Assembly: GCA_036679405.1 (NCBI GenBank)
Contig: JAVBVZ010000012.1
Coordinates: 16,318-80,317, forward strand
Origin: JAEYKI01 sp036679405
GTDB taxonomy: Bacteria > Bacillota > Clostridia > Christensenellales > Christensenellaceae
Direction of reading: 5' to 3'
Length of the DNA: 64,000 nt
Part shown: positions 42,531 through 50,727 of the stretch, piece by piece
Numbering within the stretch: position 1 is the stretch's first letter
How the letters are laid out: the number at the start of each line of letters is the position of its first letter
Position numbers and translations under genes: made by a program
Notes under the pieces: generated by a model
Databases searched by the model: none
What the model was told of the DNA's origin: nothing
What the model saw: only the letters and a program-made list of their open reading frames with translations

Positions 42531-43195
42531 AGTATTGTGACTCCTGCGAGGTACAGGTGCATCCGGGCTATACGCACTGCCCGCTTTGCCACAAGGACCT
42601 GGGCGCGGCCGAAGGCGAGCTGCCCTACCCGAAAGCGGAAACCGCGCTGCCCGCAAAAAAGCATCTTTCCCTGCGCATGAAAGGGCTTATAGCTCTGACC
42701 ATTTTTGCGTTGGGCATCTGTCTGATCATCAACCTAGTTTTATGGCAGGGCGTTTTATGGTCCCTTTTGGTGATCGCGCCCGCGCTTTATGCCTGGCTGC
42801 TGGTGGCGGGCACGCTGCTCACCCCCTGGCAGAAGGGAGCGAAGGTGCTGCTGCAGATGGCCGGGATCTCCGCCGTGCTGGTTGCCATTGAACGGGTCAC
42901 GCCTGCGCACATCTGGGCGCAGAATTATGTGATCCCCTTTCTGATTGTTGCCGTGCTCGTGATGGAGATCTATTATACCTATGAAAACCGCAAGCGGTGG
43001 CGGGAGAGCATGGTTTATGTGATTGCCGCCATCTTCATTGGTTTTATTCCGCTTATATTATTGTTTTCCGGTGTGATCGTCGTTTGGTGGCCGCCGGTGA
43101 TCTGCGCGTTCATGGCGGGGTTCACCCTGATCGGCACCATCCTTTTTGCGGTCAAACAGCTTAAAAATGAAATGACGAAACGTTTCCACATATAA
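42527..43195 (+). CDS. DUF6320-type zinc-ribbon membrane protein
   Basis: 222 residues. An N-terminal zinc ribbon (YCDSCEVQVHPGYTHCPLC) precedes six hydrophobic helices from about 45 on. I recognise the layout as the DUF6320 family, which tends to follow the acyltransferase-like gene. The pair probably acts together at the membrane, perhaps in lipid or envelope acylation; this is inference. Terminator follows. Confidence 0.72.
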   Translation: MKYCDSCEVQVHPGYTHCPLCHKDLGAAEGELPYPKAETALPAKKHLSLRMKGLIALTIFALGICLIINLVLWQGVLWSLLVIAPALYAWLLVAGTLLTPWQKGAKVLLQMAGISAVLVAIERVTPAHIWAQNYVIPFLIVAVLVMEIYYTYENRKRWRESMVYVIAAIFIGFIPLILLFSGVIVVWWPPVICAFMAGFTLIGTILFAVKQLKNEMTKRFHI

Positions 43196-43208
43196 AAACC
43201 GGTTATGT

Positions 43209-43240
43209 AAAAAACCGTCCGTTGCCGGACGGCTTTTTTG
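43209..43240. terminator. bidirectional terminator ending the V-ATPase operon
   Basis: CCGTCCG TTGC CGGACGG flanked by A and T runs; also serves the convergent methyltransferase gene. Confidence 0.85.
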
Positions 43241-43262
43241 TTTTTTAAGGGAAGCGTGCGCG

Positions 43263-44114
43263 TCAGCCATGCTGCGCGCCGTTTCTCCTGAGCGTGTAGA
43301 AGGTCACGCCGTCGTCGTTGAACGGCCCGCCGCCTTTTTCAAACAGGCAGGCGGAGCCGGCAAGGCTGAAGCTAAATCCTTTTGCCATCTGCCGGACGTC
43401 CGCTTCGCTGAAATAGTGGTTCCAGAAGCGGTAGAGTTTGTTTTCCCCTGATTCTGGCAAAACGATATGCTGGTCCAATATGGCCTTATGCCCGGGGAAG
43501 TGCAGTTTTTCAGACAGGCAGGCATACGGCGCATCCAGCCAAAAACCGCCGCCGCTGATTTCCCAGGCCGGCCCAAAATGCAGGGCGCGGGGCGCTTTTT
43601 TATTCAGCGCGTCAAAAACGAACAGCCCGCCTGGCCGGAGCGCGGCGCGCACGCCCGAAAGCAGCCGCGTGCGCTGCTCCGGGTCCAGCACGCCGAAATC
43701 GCAGTAAATAAGGATCGCCGCGTCAAAACCCGCCGGTATACCGGCTTTGAGATAGTCTCGGCAGATATAACGGACGGCCAGCCCGGCCTCCTTAGCCTGC
43801 GCTTTTGCATATGCAATGGAGGACGCGGAAAAATCAATGCCGGTCACGTCAAAGCCGGCCTGCGCAAGGCGCTGTGCGTACAGGCCGGGCCCGCAGCCGA
43901 GATCCAGCACCTTTGCGCCGGGCTGCAAGCTGCGCGTGAGCCAGTCGACCGTTTTTTCAATGTTTTTTGTTTTCCGGCTGGCGGCGTCGCTGTTTTCGTT
44001 GATATGCATATGAAGAAGCTGCTCGGAAATATGCGGGTCGGTCCACATCTGCGCCGTGCCTTTGTCGTACGGTTTGGGATTTTGTATGATTTTCATAATA
44101 TCTTTTAGCTGCAT
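43263..44114 (-). CDS. class I SAM-dependent methyltransferase
   Basis: 283 residues. SAM loop VLDLGCGPGLYAQRLAQAG at about 70-88, acidic strand VTGIDFS, and motif AILIYCDFGVLD in place of the usual post-I. N-terminal MWTDPHISEQLLHMHINENSDAASR is typical of a Firmicutes small-molecule methyltransferase group. Substrate unknown. AGGT is 7 bases before the ATG; an internal ATG (MKIIQ) is a second option. Confidence 0.85.
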   Translation of the reverse strand: MQLKDIMKIIQNPKPYDKGTAQMWTDPHISEQLLHMHINENSDAASRKTKNIEKTVDWLTRSLQPGAKVLDLGCGPGLYAQRLAQAGFDVTGIDFSASSIAYAKAQAKEAGLAVRYICRDYLKAGIPAGFDAAILIYCDFGVLDPEQRTRLLSGVRAALRPGGLFVFDALNKKAPRALHFGPAWEISGGGFWLDAPYACLSEKLHFPGHKAILDQHIVLPESGENKLYRFWNHYFSEADVRQMAKGFSFSLAGSACLFEKGGGPFNDDGVTFYTLRRNGAQHG

Positions 44115-44132
44115 TTTTTTTACCTGCGCATA

Positions 44133-44171
44133 TAAAAAAAAGCCGCGGGGTTTTTAAAAGTTTCCCGCGGC
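44133..44171 (-). terminator. terminator of the lipoprotein gene
   Basis: Read leftward: GCCGCGGG, loop, CCCGCGGC, TTTTTTTT. Confidence 0.8.
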
Positions 44172-44184
44172 GTGATTTGTGATT

Positions 44185-44613
44185 TTAAAGAGAGAACTGC
44201 ACGGGAGAAAAAGCGTCGCCCGAAAGGGTCAGGGCGGCATTTTCCGGGAGAGTGGCGGGCACCTCGAAAAGCGGCAGCGCAATGAGCTGTCCGTTTTCCT
44301 GTTCAAAAGCAATGGACCGGCAGTCATAGGTATCGCCGCCAATGCTGAGCGTGCAGGGGGTGGTGCCGAAAAAGCCTTCGGCAATGGCCGTCAGGTCGGG
44401 GTTTTTATTTTCCGCAAGAAAACGGACGGCCAGGATCTGGTTGCCTTCCGACGGGAAGACCCCTTCATACCGGTCGGACGTTTCCGTGCCGATCAGCGTC
44501 AGTTTTTCGTTTTGAATCTGAACCACGGGGAGGCTTGCGCAGGCGGCGAGCGCCGCGGCCGTCAGAAGGACCCCCAGGATGAATGCAAGACGTTTGATCT
44601 TCAAAATACGCAC
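44185..44613 (-). CDS. small lipoprotein of unknown function
   Basis: 142 residues. Signal peptide with basic start (RILKIKRL), hydrophobic core and lipobox LAAC (Cys25). The mature part is a single small beta-rich domain with two further cysteines (TPCTLSIGGDTYDC) that could form a disulfide. The pattern LAVRFLAENKNPDL suggests a DUF-like immunoglobulin fold that I cannot name. Divergent from the QueG-like gene. Confidence 0.7.
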   Translation of the reverse strand: MRILKIKRLAFILGVLLTAAALAACASLPVVQIQNEKLTLIGTETSDRYEGVFPSEGNQILAVRFLAENKNPDLTAIAEGFFGTTPCTLSIGGDTYDCRSIAFEQENGQLIALPLFEVPATLPENAALTLSGDAFSPVQFSL

Positions 44614-44693
44614 CCTTCTTCACAATTATATGATTATCAATTATAAAGGCTGTGCTTGATTAATGCAAGGGAATTGATTATGATAAAAGCGTT

Positions 44694-45551
44694 ATGAAGA
44701 AAACAGACCGGGACAAGATCCTTGCCGCCGCCCTTGCTGCGGGATTTGATGACGCGCAGATCGTGCCCTTTGAAGAGGGGGCGAGGGGGGACCTGCCCTT
44801 TGAAACAAAAAGCATATTGGTGCTGTTTGCAAAATACCACCCTGCCGAAAAAAGCCCGGCGGGGCGCATTGGCGTTTCCGGCTATTACGCCGCTTCAAAC
44901 GCAGCTTACGCGCGGGCGGGGGCTTTGGCCGCGCAGCTTCAAAAGGAGGGGGTCCCTGCTCTTCGGGACGCGAGCCTCCCCGCGCGCAGCCTTGCGCTGC
45001 TGGGCGGCGGGCGCATGGGGAAAAACGGGTTTTATTATCACCCCGGGTTTGGTTCGCTGGTCCATATCCAGACGGTGCGGCTGGCCTTTGCGGCAGCAGG
45101 CCCGGCAGCCGGGCCGCAGGCCTGCCTTGCATGCGGCGCCTGTATACGGGCCTGCCCGACCGGCGCCCTGGGCCCCGGGGGCCTGGATGTTTCAAAATGC
45201 ATGCGCAGCCATATGGACGGGCATGTACCGGACGGCATGAAGCCGCATTTATACCAGCTTTTGGGATGCGAAAAATGCCAGACCGCCTGCCCGATGAACG
45301 GACGGGAGGGGATCTCCCTGCCGGATTTTGTGCTGGCGGACACCATCCGCGGCGAGACCATGGGCGAACTTAAGCGGTTGGTGGGCAAAAACATGGCGCG
45401 GCGGGTACGCGTGACCAACCAGGCGGTGATCGTGGCCGCAAACCGCGGCGATGCGTCCGCTTTTACGGAGGTACAGGCGCTGGCGGACGACCCGCGCTTT
45501 GCCGAGGCGTGCGCATATTACCTTGCGCGCATGCGCCCGAAAAAAGATTGA
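44694..45551 (+). CDS. QueG-like 4Fe-4S double-cluster protein (epoxyqueuosine reductase family)
   Basis: 285 residues, somewhat short for QueG (usually 310-380). Two 4Fe-4S sites: CLACGACIRACPTGAL near 144-159 and CEKCQTACPMNG near 195-206. Upstream, GRMGKNGFYYHPGFGSLVHI matches the QueG GKN...FGS segment of the cobalamin domain. QueG reduces epoxyqueuosine to queuosine in tRNA. Short relatives without proven activity exist, so I keep the name at family level. Confidence 0.78.
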   Translation: MKKTDRDKILAAALAAGFDDAQIVPFEEGARGDLPFETKSILVLFAKYHPAEKSPAGRIGVSGYYAASNAAYARAGALAAQLQKEGVPALRDASLPARSLALLGGGRMGKNGFYYHPGFGSLVHIQTVRLAFAAAGPAAGPQACLACGACIRACPTGALGPGGLDVSKCMRSHMDGHVPDGMKPHLYQLLGCEKCQTACPMNGREGISLPDFVLADTIRGETMGELKRLVGKNMARRVRVTNQAVIVAANRGDASAFTEVQALADDPRFAEACAYYLARMRPKKD

Positions 45552-45577
45552 CGCTGGATTTGACTTTGTGTTACACT
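45548..45577 (+). promoter_or_regulatory. promoter of the SRP RNA
   Basis: TTGACG, 18 bases, TACACT, overlapping the end of the QueG-like gene. Confidence 0.5.
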
Positions 45578-45607
45578 TATAAAACCGACCCGCAGACAAA
45601 GTTTGAA

Positions 45608-45886
45608 GTTTGCCGTACTAGGCGGGGAGCCAGCGGTGCCCTGTAACCCGCAATCCGCTACAGCGGGGCTGAATTCCAGACCGAGAACATTTACCGTTTG
45701 GTATGGAGCCGGTTTTGGTGGCGTTGAGAAATGGGTCCTGTGCAATGCAATGTTGTGAACCCTGTCAGATCCTGACGGAAGCAGCAGTAAGCAAAATTTT
45801 GCGTGTGCCGCAGGTATGCCTGTTTTGAGCCCCCGGCCGGGATTCCTCAATCTGGCAGATGCGCAAAGCCTGGTGTACGGCGTTTA
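45608..45886 (+). ncRNA. ffs: signal recognition particle RNA, large bacterial type with Alu domain
   Basis: About 280 nt. The ends pair (GCCGTAC at 45612-45618 with GTACGGC at 45875-45881). The 5' Alu part carries GGCGGGGAGCCAGCGGTGCC and CTGTAACCCGCAATCCGCT, conserved in Firmicutes. The Ffh-binding S domain is CTGTCAGATCCTGACGGAAG followed by CAGCAG, with a UGAC (URRC-type) tetraloop in place of the common GGAA. A terminator follows at once. Exact ends are estimated. Confidence 0.95.
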
Positions 45887-45890
45887 ATTT

Positions 45891-45920
45891 AAAAGAGAGC
45901 AGAAATGCTCTCTTTTTTTT
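45891..45920 (+). terminator. terminator of the SRP RNA
   Basis: AAAAGAGAGC, loop, GCTCTC and TTTTTTTT. Confidence 0.85.
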
Positions 45921-45939
45921 AGAAAGGAAAGGCGGGCCT

Positions 45940-46443
45940 TTACGGCCGGCCTATTATTTTCTGGCAGGCCACAATATCCAGCCGCTGCCCGAATTTTTGC
46001 CCGACTTCCCGGTAATGGGCGCATTTTACAAACCCGCATTTTTCAAACGCGCGGATACTGGGGGCGTTCGCGCCGCATATGGTGGCAATCAGAACATGGA
46101 CCCCGCTTTGCGCCGCAAACGCTTCAATAAAACGGATCGCCCTGCCGCCGATCCCCCGGCCCGTGTATTGTGGCTTTAGGTAAACGCTTACCTCGGCGGC
46201 GGGCGCATAGGCTTCCCTCGGTTTGTGCGGGGAGAGCGTTACGTAACCGCAGAGGGCGCCCCCGCAGCGTATTAAAAACGTTTGGTATTTTGGGTCTTCA
46301 AAGAAAACGAGACGGCGCATTTCTTTTAGCGAAGGCGGGTTTATATGAAAAGACGCGGTCGTTTTCAGCACGTAATAGGTATAGATCTCTAAAACGGCGG
46401 GCAGCATTTCAGCGCCCGGTTTTTCAAATTGGATATCTTCCAT
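45940..46443 (-). CDS. GNAT N-acetyltransferase, phosphinothricin-acetyltransferase-like
   Basis: 167 residues from the ATG at 46443, which has GGAGG 8 bases ahead. ILEIYTYYVLKTTASF near the N-terminus, the acetyl-CoA loop PQYTGRGIGGRAI, and IATICGANAPSIRAFEKCGF match the Pat/Bar/YncA group, which acetylates amino-acid-like compounds such as methionine sulfone. A longer in-frame start has no ribosome site. Confidence 0.88.
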   Translation of the reverse strand: MEDIQFEKPGAEMLPAVLEIYTYYVLKTTASFHINPPSLKEMRRLVFFEDPKYQTFLIRCGGALCGYVTLSPHKPREAYAPAAEVSVYLKPQYTGRGIGGRAIRFIEAFAAQSGVHVLIATICGANAPSIRAFEKCGFVKCAHYREVGQKFGQRLDIVACQKIIGRP

Positions 46444-46496
46444 CCGGGGTTCCTCCGGTTTAAAAAAACAGTCCGGTTTGATTTTGCGCGCCCGCG

Positions 46497-46925
46497 CTAC
46501 GGGCGCCCGGCCAAAAGTTCGGCCCGCATGTCGAGCGCCACCGTGTTTTTCACCATGGCGGCCACGGGGCAGATGCACGTTTCCGCCAGCTTCAGCGCTT
46601 TGGCAACGTCTTCGCTCTGCGCATCCGGGGCGTTTATTTTGGCGGTCAGCTCAATGCGCTCAAAGCAGGTGGGGTGTTCTTTCCTGCGCGCGCCGCGCGC
46701 GCTGACGGTGACGGCGTCCACCGTTTTTCCCGCCTGGCGCAAAAGGACCGCCAGCGTCCCACCCAAACAGGAACAAAGGCTGGCCAAAAAAAGCTCGAGA
46801 GAGGTGGGGCCTCCGCCGCTTCCGTGCGGAGCGGGGTAATCGGTCACTATTTTATAACCGTCTCCCGCGGTGCATTCAAATTTCATTTGGCCGTCTGTAA
46901 GGGTTGCAGTTGCATTTAAAACCAT
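46497..46925 (-). CDS. OsmC family peroxiredoxin-like protein
   Basis: 142 residues from the ATG at 46925 (AGAGGTG ahead). OsmC/Ohr fold with two redox cysteines: SLCSCLGG and ETCICPVAA. These proteins detoxify organic hydroperoxides. GSGGGPTSLELFLASL is the family motif. Likely to be co-transcribed with the GNAT gene, which begins 53 bases downstream. Confidence 0.9.
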   Translation of the reverse strand: MVLNATATLTDGQMKFECTAGDGYKIVTDYPAPHGSGGGPTSLELFLASLCSCLGGTLAVLLRQAGKTVDAVTVSARGARRKEHPTCFERIELTAKINAPDAQSEDVAKALKLAETCICPVAAMVKNTVALDMRAELLAGRP

Positions 46926-47128
46926 ACCGGAACACCTCTTTGTTATTTTTTTAACAAAATAATCATAGCACATTTTTGTGATCAGTGGAAGGCAAAATAA
47001 TGTTCGCCCGCAAAAACGGGCCTTTTTTGTTGATGCGCCCTTCGCCGGGCACCGCCCGCCGGGAATTTGAAAAAAGTTTTGCTTTTGGGCGCGGTTGCCG
47101 GACTTGCCGTGAAAACGTATATTCATTT

Positions 47129-47157
47129 TTGATGCTTTGTGATACACTTGTTATAAA
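47129..47157 (+). promoter_or_regulatory. promoter of the aldehyde dehydrogenase gene
   Basis: TTGATG, 17 bases, TATAAA, about 90 bases before the ATG. Confidence 0.5.
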
Positions 47158-47250
47158 ATGGTATCTCCCATAAAACAAAAAAATAAAAAATGCTTTGCGC
47201 GGCTCAAAAGCGTTTGCAACAGCCGGCCGGAAGAAAAAGGAGGAAGGGAT

Positions 47251-48615
47251 ATGGATATTGAAAGCATTTTAAAAAAACAGCGCGCATATTTTGCTGCGGG
47301 AGAAACGCTGTCTTTGGATTTTCGCAAACAGGCGCTTATAAGGCTTAAAGAAGCCATCTGCACAAACGAGGGGCAAATTTTCAGCGCCCTGCACGAAGAC
47401 CTTCATAAAACCGGGTTTGAAGGATATATGACCGAGGTCGGCATGGTGAGGGAGGATCTGGGCTATGCAATCAAAAATATAGGCAAATGGATGCGTCCGC
47501 AGCGGGCACGGACGCCGCTGGCCCAGTTTTCGGCTAAAAGCTTTATGCTTTCAGAGCCCTATGGCGTTGCGCTCATTATGTCTCCGTGGAATTATCCTTT
47601 TCAGCTCAGCCTAGAGCCGCTTACCGGCGCGATCGCGGCGGGCAACTGCGCGGTTTTAAAACCGTCCGCCTACGCGCCCGCCACCAGCCGCGTCATCGCA
47701 AAACTGCTGGGGGAGATTTTTCCGCCCGAATATATTGCGGTGGTTGAAGGCGGCCGCGCGGCCAATGCGGAGCTTTTGGAGCAGAAGTTTGACTATATCT
47801 TCTTTACGGGCAGCGTGAACGTCGGAAAGCTGGTAATGGAAAAAGCGAGCCGGTACCTTACTCCCGTCAGCCTGGAACTTGGCGGAAAAAGCCCCTGCAT
47901 TGTGGACGGGACGGCCAAACTGAAGCTGGCGGCAAAACGCCTGGCCTTTGGAAAGTATTTAAACGCCGGGCAGACCTGCGTTGCGCCGGACTATCTGTAT
48001 GTGCATGAATCGGTCCGGGAGCCTTTTTTGCAGTATTTTAAAGAAGCGCTTGAAAGCTTTTACCCAAACGGGGATTTTTCCAGCATGCCGTTGATTGTGA
48101 ACCAAAAGCACTTTGAACGCCTGTGCGGGCTGATGCGGGGAGAAAACATCCTCCTGGGCGGACAGACGGATGCAGAGAGCCGGTTTATAGCGCCCACCGT
48201 TTTAGGCGGCGTTACCTGGGAGTCGCCCGTGATGAAAGAAGAGATCTTCGGCCCGATCCTGCCGGTTTTAACATATACCGACAAACAGGAAGTCATAGAT
48301 GCGATCAATGCGCACCCAAAGCCGCTTGCGCTTTATCTTTTTACCACCGACCGGGAGACCCGGGAGGCGTTTTTAAAGCATACTTCTTTTGGCGGCGGCT
48401 GTATCAACGACACCATCATCCACCTGGCCACCAGCCGGATGGGTTTTGGCGGCGTGGGGGAAAGCGGCATGGGGCGTTACCACGGCAAGTTTTCTTTTGA
48501 CACGTTTACGCACTATAAGAGCATTGTTTCAAAGCACAACTTTATCGACCTGCCCATGCGCTACCTGCCGTACACAGAGAAAAATTTAAATTGGATCCGC
48601 ATGCTTTTGAAGTAG
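47251..48615 (+). CDS. NAD(P)-dependent aldehyde dehydrogenase, class 3 type
   Basis: 454 residues from the ATG at 47251 (AAGGAGGAAGG ahead). Motifs: ALIMSPWNYPFQLSLEPL (substrate/cofactor tunnel), FFTGSVNVGKL, the catalytic Glu in LELGGKSP, the nucleophile Cys in NAGQTCVAPDY, and EEIFGPILPV. Length and the C-terminal MRYLPYTEKN fit the short class 3 / YwdH group oxidising medium or long-chain aldehydes. A decayed copy of its 3' end occurs at 50728-50907. Confidence 0.92.
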   Translation: MDIESILKKQRAYFAAGETLSLDFRKQALIRLKEAICTNEGQIFSALHEDLHKTGFEGYMTEVGMVREDLGYAIKNIGKWMRPQRARTPLAQFSAKSFMLSEPYGVALIMSPWNYPFQLSLEPLTGAIAAGNCAVLKPSAYAPATSRVIAKLLGEIFPPEYIAVVEGGRAANAELLEQKFDYIFFTGSVNVGKLVMEKASRYLTPVSLELGGKSPCIVDGTAKLKLAAKRLAFGKYLNAGQTCVAPDYLYVHESVREPFLQYFKEALESFYPNGDFSSMPLIVNQKHFERLCGLMRGENILLGGQTDAESRFIAPTVLGGVTWESPVMKEEIFGPILPVLTYTDKQEVIDAINAHPKPLALYLFTTDRETREAFLKHTSFGGGCINDTIIHLATSRMGFGGVGESGMGRYHGKFSFDTFTHYKSIVSKHNFIDLPMRYLPYTEKNLNWIRMLLK

Positions 48616-48838
48616 GGAAGAAAAGGGGGTCCCGCCAAGCGGATAGAGCGGATTTTAGTAAAACACAAGCCCAAACATGGCGGTAGGCCATAAGAAAAAT
48701 TGCGCGGAACACCGCAAAAAGGCCGGTTTAAAGGCATTTTAAAAAATTCACACAACCTTCACTTAACCCGCCTGAAAAAAGCACGATGAAAATAATACCG
48801 GCAATGATTTGAAAAATTTATCAATGGAAGAAGGTGTT

Positions 48839-49303
48839 ATGATTATGGTGCAATCTATCAGCGCGGCCAATACAAACCTATCCGCATTAACAAATACCAC
48901 AACGGTTAAAGATCAGGCGGCATTGGATATGGATGAAGAGAAAACAACGGCATCGGCCGCCACCGTTTCCGAAACGGAAAGCACGGAAGACGACCTCGCA
49001 ACATTGCTGCTGGAGCTGGAAAGTTCGGCAGACGGGGATACGGTGGAAATCAGCGATGAGGCATACAGCAAATACCTGGCTTTGTCGGCCTCCGGTACGG
49101 CAGGCGGCGCGGCGCAGGTGATAGAGCAATCTGCAAAGAGCGCCGAAAGCGGTTCTTCCGCCGGCGCCGTGTCTGCGGACGAAGACAATTCAAACAGTAC
49201 GTACAACCTTTCGCAATACAGCGAATATGAGCTGAAGCAAATGATGATGAACGGAGACATTACGAGGTCTGCATATGAAAGCGAAATGCAAAGCAGGGCC
49301 TGA
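48839..49303 (+). CDS. acidic Ser/Ala/Glu-rich protein of unknown function
   Basis: 154 residues, no signal peptide or membrane helix. The middle is low-complexity (Ser, Ala, Thr, Glu), followed by a conserved-looking C-terminal helix pair NLSQYSEYELKQMMMNGDIT and RSAYESEMQSRA. Such a YELKxMxxxGxIT tail recurs in small uncharacterised Clostridia proteins. AAGAAGGTG precedes the ATG at 48839. Its own terminator follows. Function unknown. Confidence 0.65.
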   Translation: MIMVQSISAANTNLSALTNTTTVKDQAALDMDEEKTTASAATVSETESTEDDLATLLLELESSADGDTVEISDEAYSKYLALSASGTAGGAAQVIEQSAKSAESGSSAGAVSADEDNSNSTYNLSQYSEYELKQMMMNGDITRSAYESEMQSRA

Positions 49304-49346
49304 CTAAAAGCCGGTCTTCGCTATATATGATTTGCCGGATTGAAGG

Positions 49347-49380
49347 CAAGCCTTCCTTTTTTGCGGAGGCTTGTTTTTTA
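49347..49380 (+). terminator. Rho-independent terminator
   Basis: CAAGCCT ... AGGCTTG then TTTTTT. Confidence 0.8.
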
Positions 49381-49464
49381 TTGGAAAGCGCAGGGCGCGC
49401 CCGGGCGAAAACGGAATAAAAGAAAATACGGCCGGACGAAAGCCTGCACAAAAACCGGCATTGG

Positions 49465-49493
49465 TTGACAAGGCGGCTTTTCATAAATATAAT
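49465..49493 (+). promoter_or_regulatory. consensus promoter of the riboswitch-exchanger transcript
   Basis: A perfect TTGACA - 17 bases - TATAAT. The expected transcript start is about 49500, right at the aptamer. Confidence 0.85.
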
Positions 49494-49499
49494 GGTCAT

Positions 49500-49600
49500 G
49501 TAAGAGGGAGTAACCGACCTTCCGTTAAGGGATTAAAGCCGTCATCACGGAAAGAAATTTCCTGGCTTTAATGGCAGTTTGTCCGGTGAGACTCTTCAAA
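49500..49600 (+). promoter_or_regulatory. yybP-ykoY manganese riboswitch
   Basis: Conserved blocks of the Mn2+-sensing yybP-ykoY aptamer: AGAGGGAGTAACCG near the 5' end, GCCGTCATCACGG in the second arm and GGTGAGACTCTT closing the four-way junction. P1 pairs AAGAG (49502-49506) with CTCTT (49592-49596). The same CTCTT is the 5' arm of the terminator that follows, so ligand binding and termination are mutually exclusive: an ON switch. Confidence 0.88.
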
Positions 49601-49640
49601 GCGTATCGGTTTATGCCGATCTTCTTTGAAGAGTTTTTTT
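49592..49640 (+). terminator. expression-platform terminator of the Mn riboswitch
   Basis: CTCTTCAAAG ... CTTTGAAGAG with an inner ATCGG/CCGAT hairpin, then TTTTTTT. It competes with riboswitch P1. Confidence 0.88.
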
Positions 49641-49659
49641 GTTGTTTAGGAGAGAGTTT

Positions 49660-50706
49660 ATGGATGGATTGATTTATTCCGGCCTGGAAGCGTTGCCCAC
49701 GCTGGCACTGGTGCTGGTTGCGGCGGGCACGCTTTTCCTGCTGGGAAAAGGGGCGGACCTTTTGGTGGATGAAGCGGTGCGCCTCTCCCTTCGCTGGGGG
49801 GTCCCTAAAATGGTGGTAGGCGCTACCATTGTTTCTCTTGGAACGACCTTGCCGGAGGCGACGGTTTCGGTGCTGGCTGCTGCAAACGGAAACCCGGACC
49901 TGGCGATGGGCAATGCAATTGGTTCCATTATTGCGGATACGGGCCTGATCATTGGGCTGGCCGCGCTGATCGGATATCTGCCGGTTGACCGGATGGTGGT
50001 GCAGCGGCAGGGAAAAGTACAGCTTGCGGCAGGCTGCCTGCTGGCAGTGGTGAGCATTTTAACCTTTTCAAACGGACAGGGACATATCAGCCGGTGGATG
50101 GGGTGGATCTTTATCGGCTTGCTGGCGGCGTATATTGCCTTTTCCGTGCGCTGGGCAAAAAACCCGCTGCCTGCGGCGGGAGATGCGCTGCGGGAAGAAA
50201 AAAAAGCGCCGCCTGCCGAAGATGTGCCTGCCGAAGAAAAAAAGCCCGCAATTTTCCAGATGCTGAAACTGGCCGGAGGGATTGCCCTGGTGGTGGGCGC
50301 TTCAAAACTGCTGATCCCGACCGTGGAGATCACGGCGGTCAGGATAGGGATCCCCCAGGGCGTGATTGCGGCGACCCTGGTTGCTTTTGGAACAAGCCTT
50401 CCCGAACTGGTGACCGCAATAACCGCCGTGCGCAAGGGGCACGGCGAACTGGCGGTTGGCAATATTGTGGGCGCGGATATCTTAAACGTGCTGTTTGTAG
50501 TGGGAAGCGCGGCTTCGGTAACGGCGGGCGGCCTTGCCGTCCCGGCCGATTTTTATAAGCTGCAGATCCCGGTTATGCTGATCGTCCTGGTTGCTTTCCG
50601 CCTGTTTTCAATTGGAAAAAAGGGGAGGATAGGCAAGACGGCCGGGCTGACCCTTTTGGGGATATACGTCGCCTATATTGTTTTAAACTATACATGGTTA
50701 GGGTAA
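49660..50706 (+). CDS. sodium/calcium-type cation exchanger (CaCA family), Mn-regulated
   Basis: 348 residues, about ten helices. The two inverted alpha repeats are clear: GATIVSLGTTLPEATVSVLA and AATLVAFGTSLPELVTAITA, with acidic ion-site residues. A hydrophilic loop of about 30 residues (REEKKAPPAEDVP) separates the halves. The family is usually called Na+/Ca2+ antiporter (YrbG-like). Control by a Mn2+ riboswitch suggests Mn2+ export instead of, or beside, Ca2+. TAGGAGAGA precedes the ATG at 49660. Confidence 0.88.
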   Translation: MDGLIYSGLEALPTLALVLVAAGTLFLLGKGADLLVDEAVRLSLRWGVPKMVVGATIVSLGTTLPEATVSVLAAANGNPDLAMGNAIGSIIADTGLIIGLAALIGYLPVDRMVVQRQGKVQLAAGCLLAVVSILTFSNGQGHISRWMGWIFIGLLAAYIAFSVRWAKNPLPAAGDALREEKKAPPAEDVPAEEKKPAIFQMLKLAGGIALVVGASKLLIPTVEITAVRIGIPQGVIAATLVAFGTSLPELVTAITAVRKGHGELAVGNIVGADILNVLFVVGSAASVTAGGLAVPADFYKLQIPVMLIVLVAFRLFSIGKKGRIGKTAGLTLLGIYVAYIVLNYTWLG

Positions 50707-50727
50707 AGCAGGCGCGAATCGCCCAGA

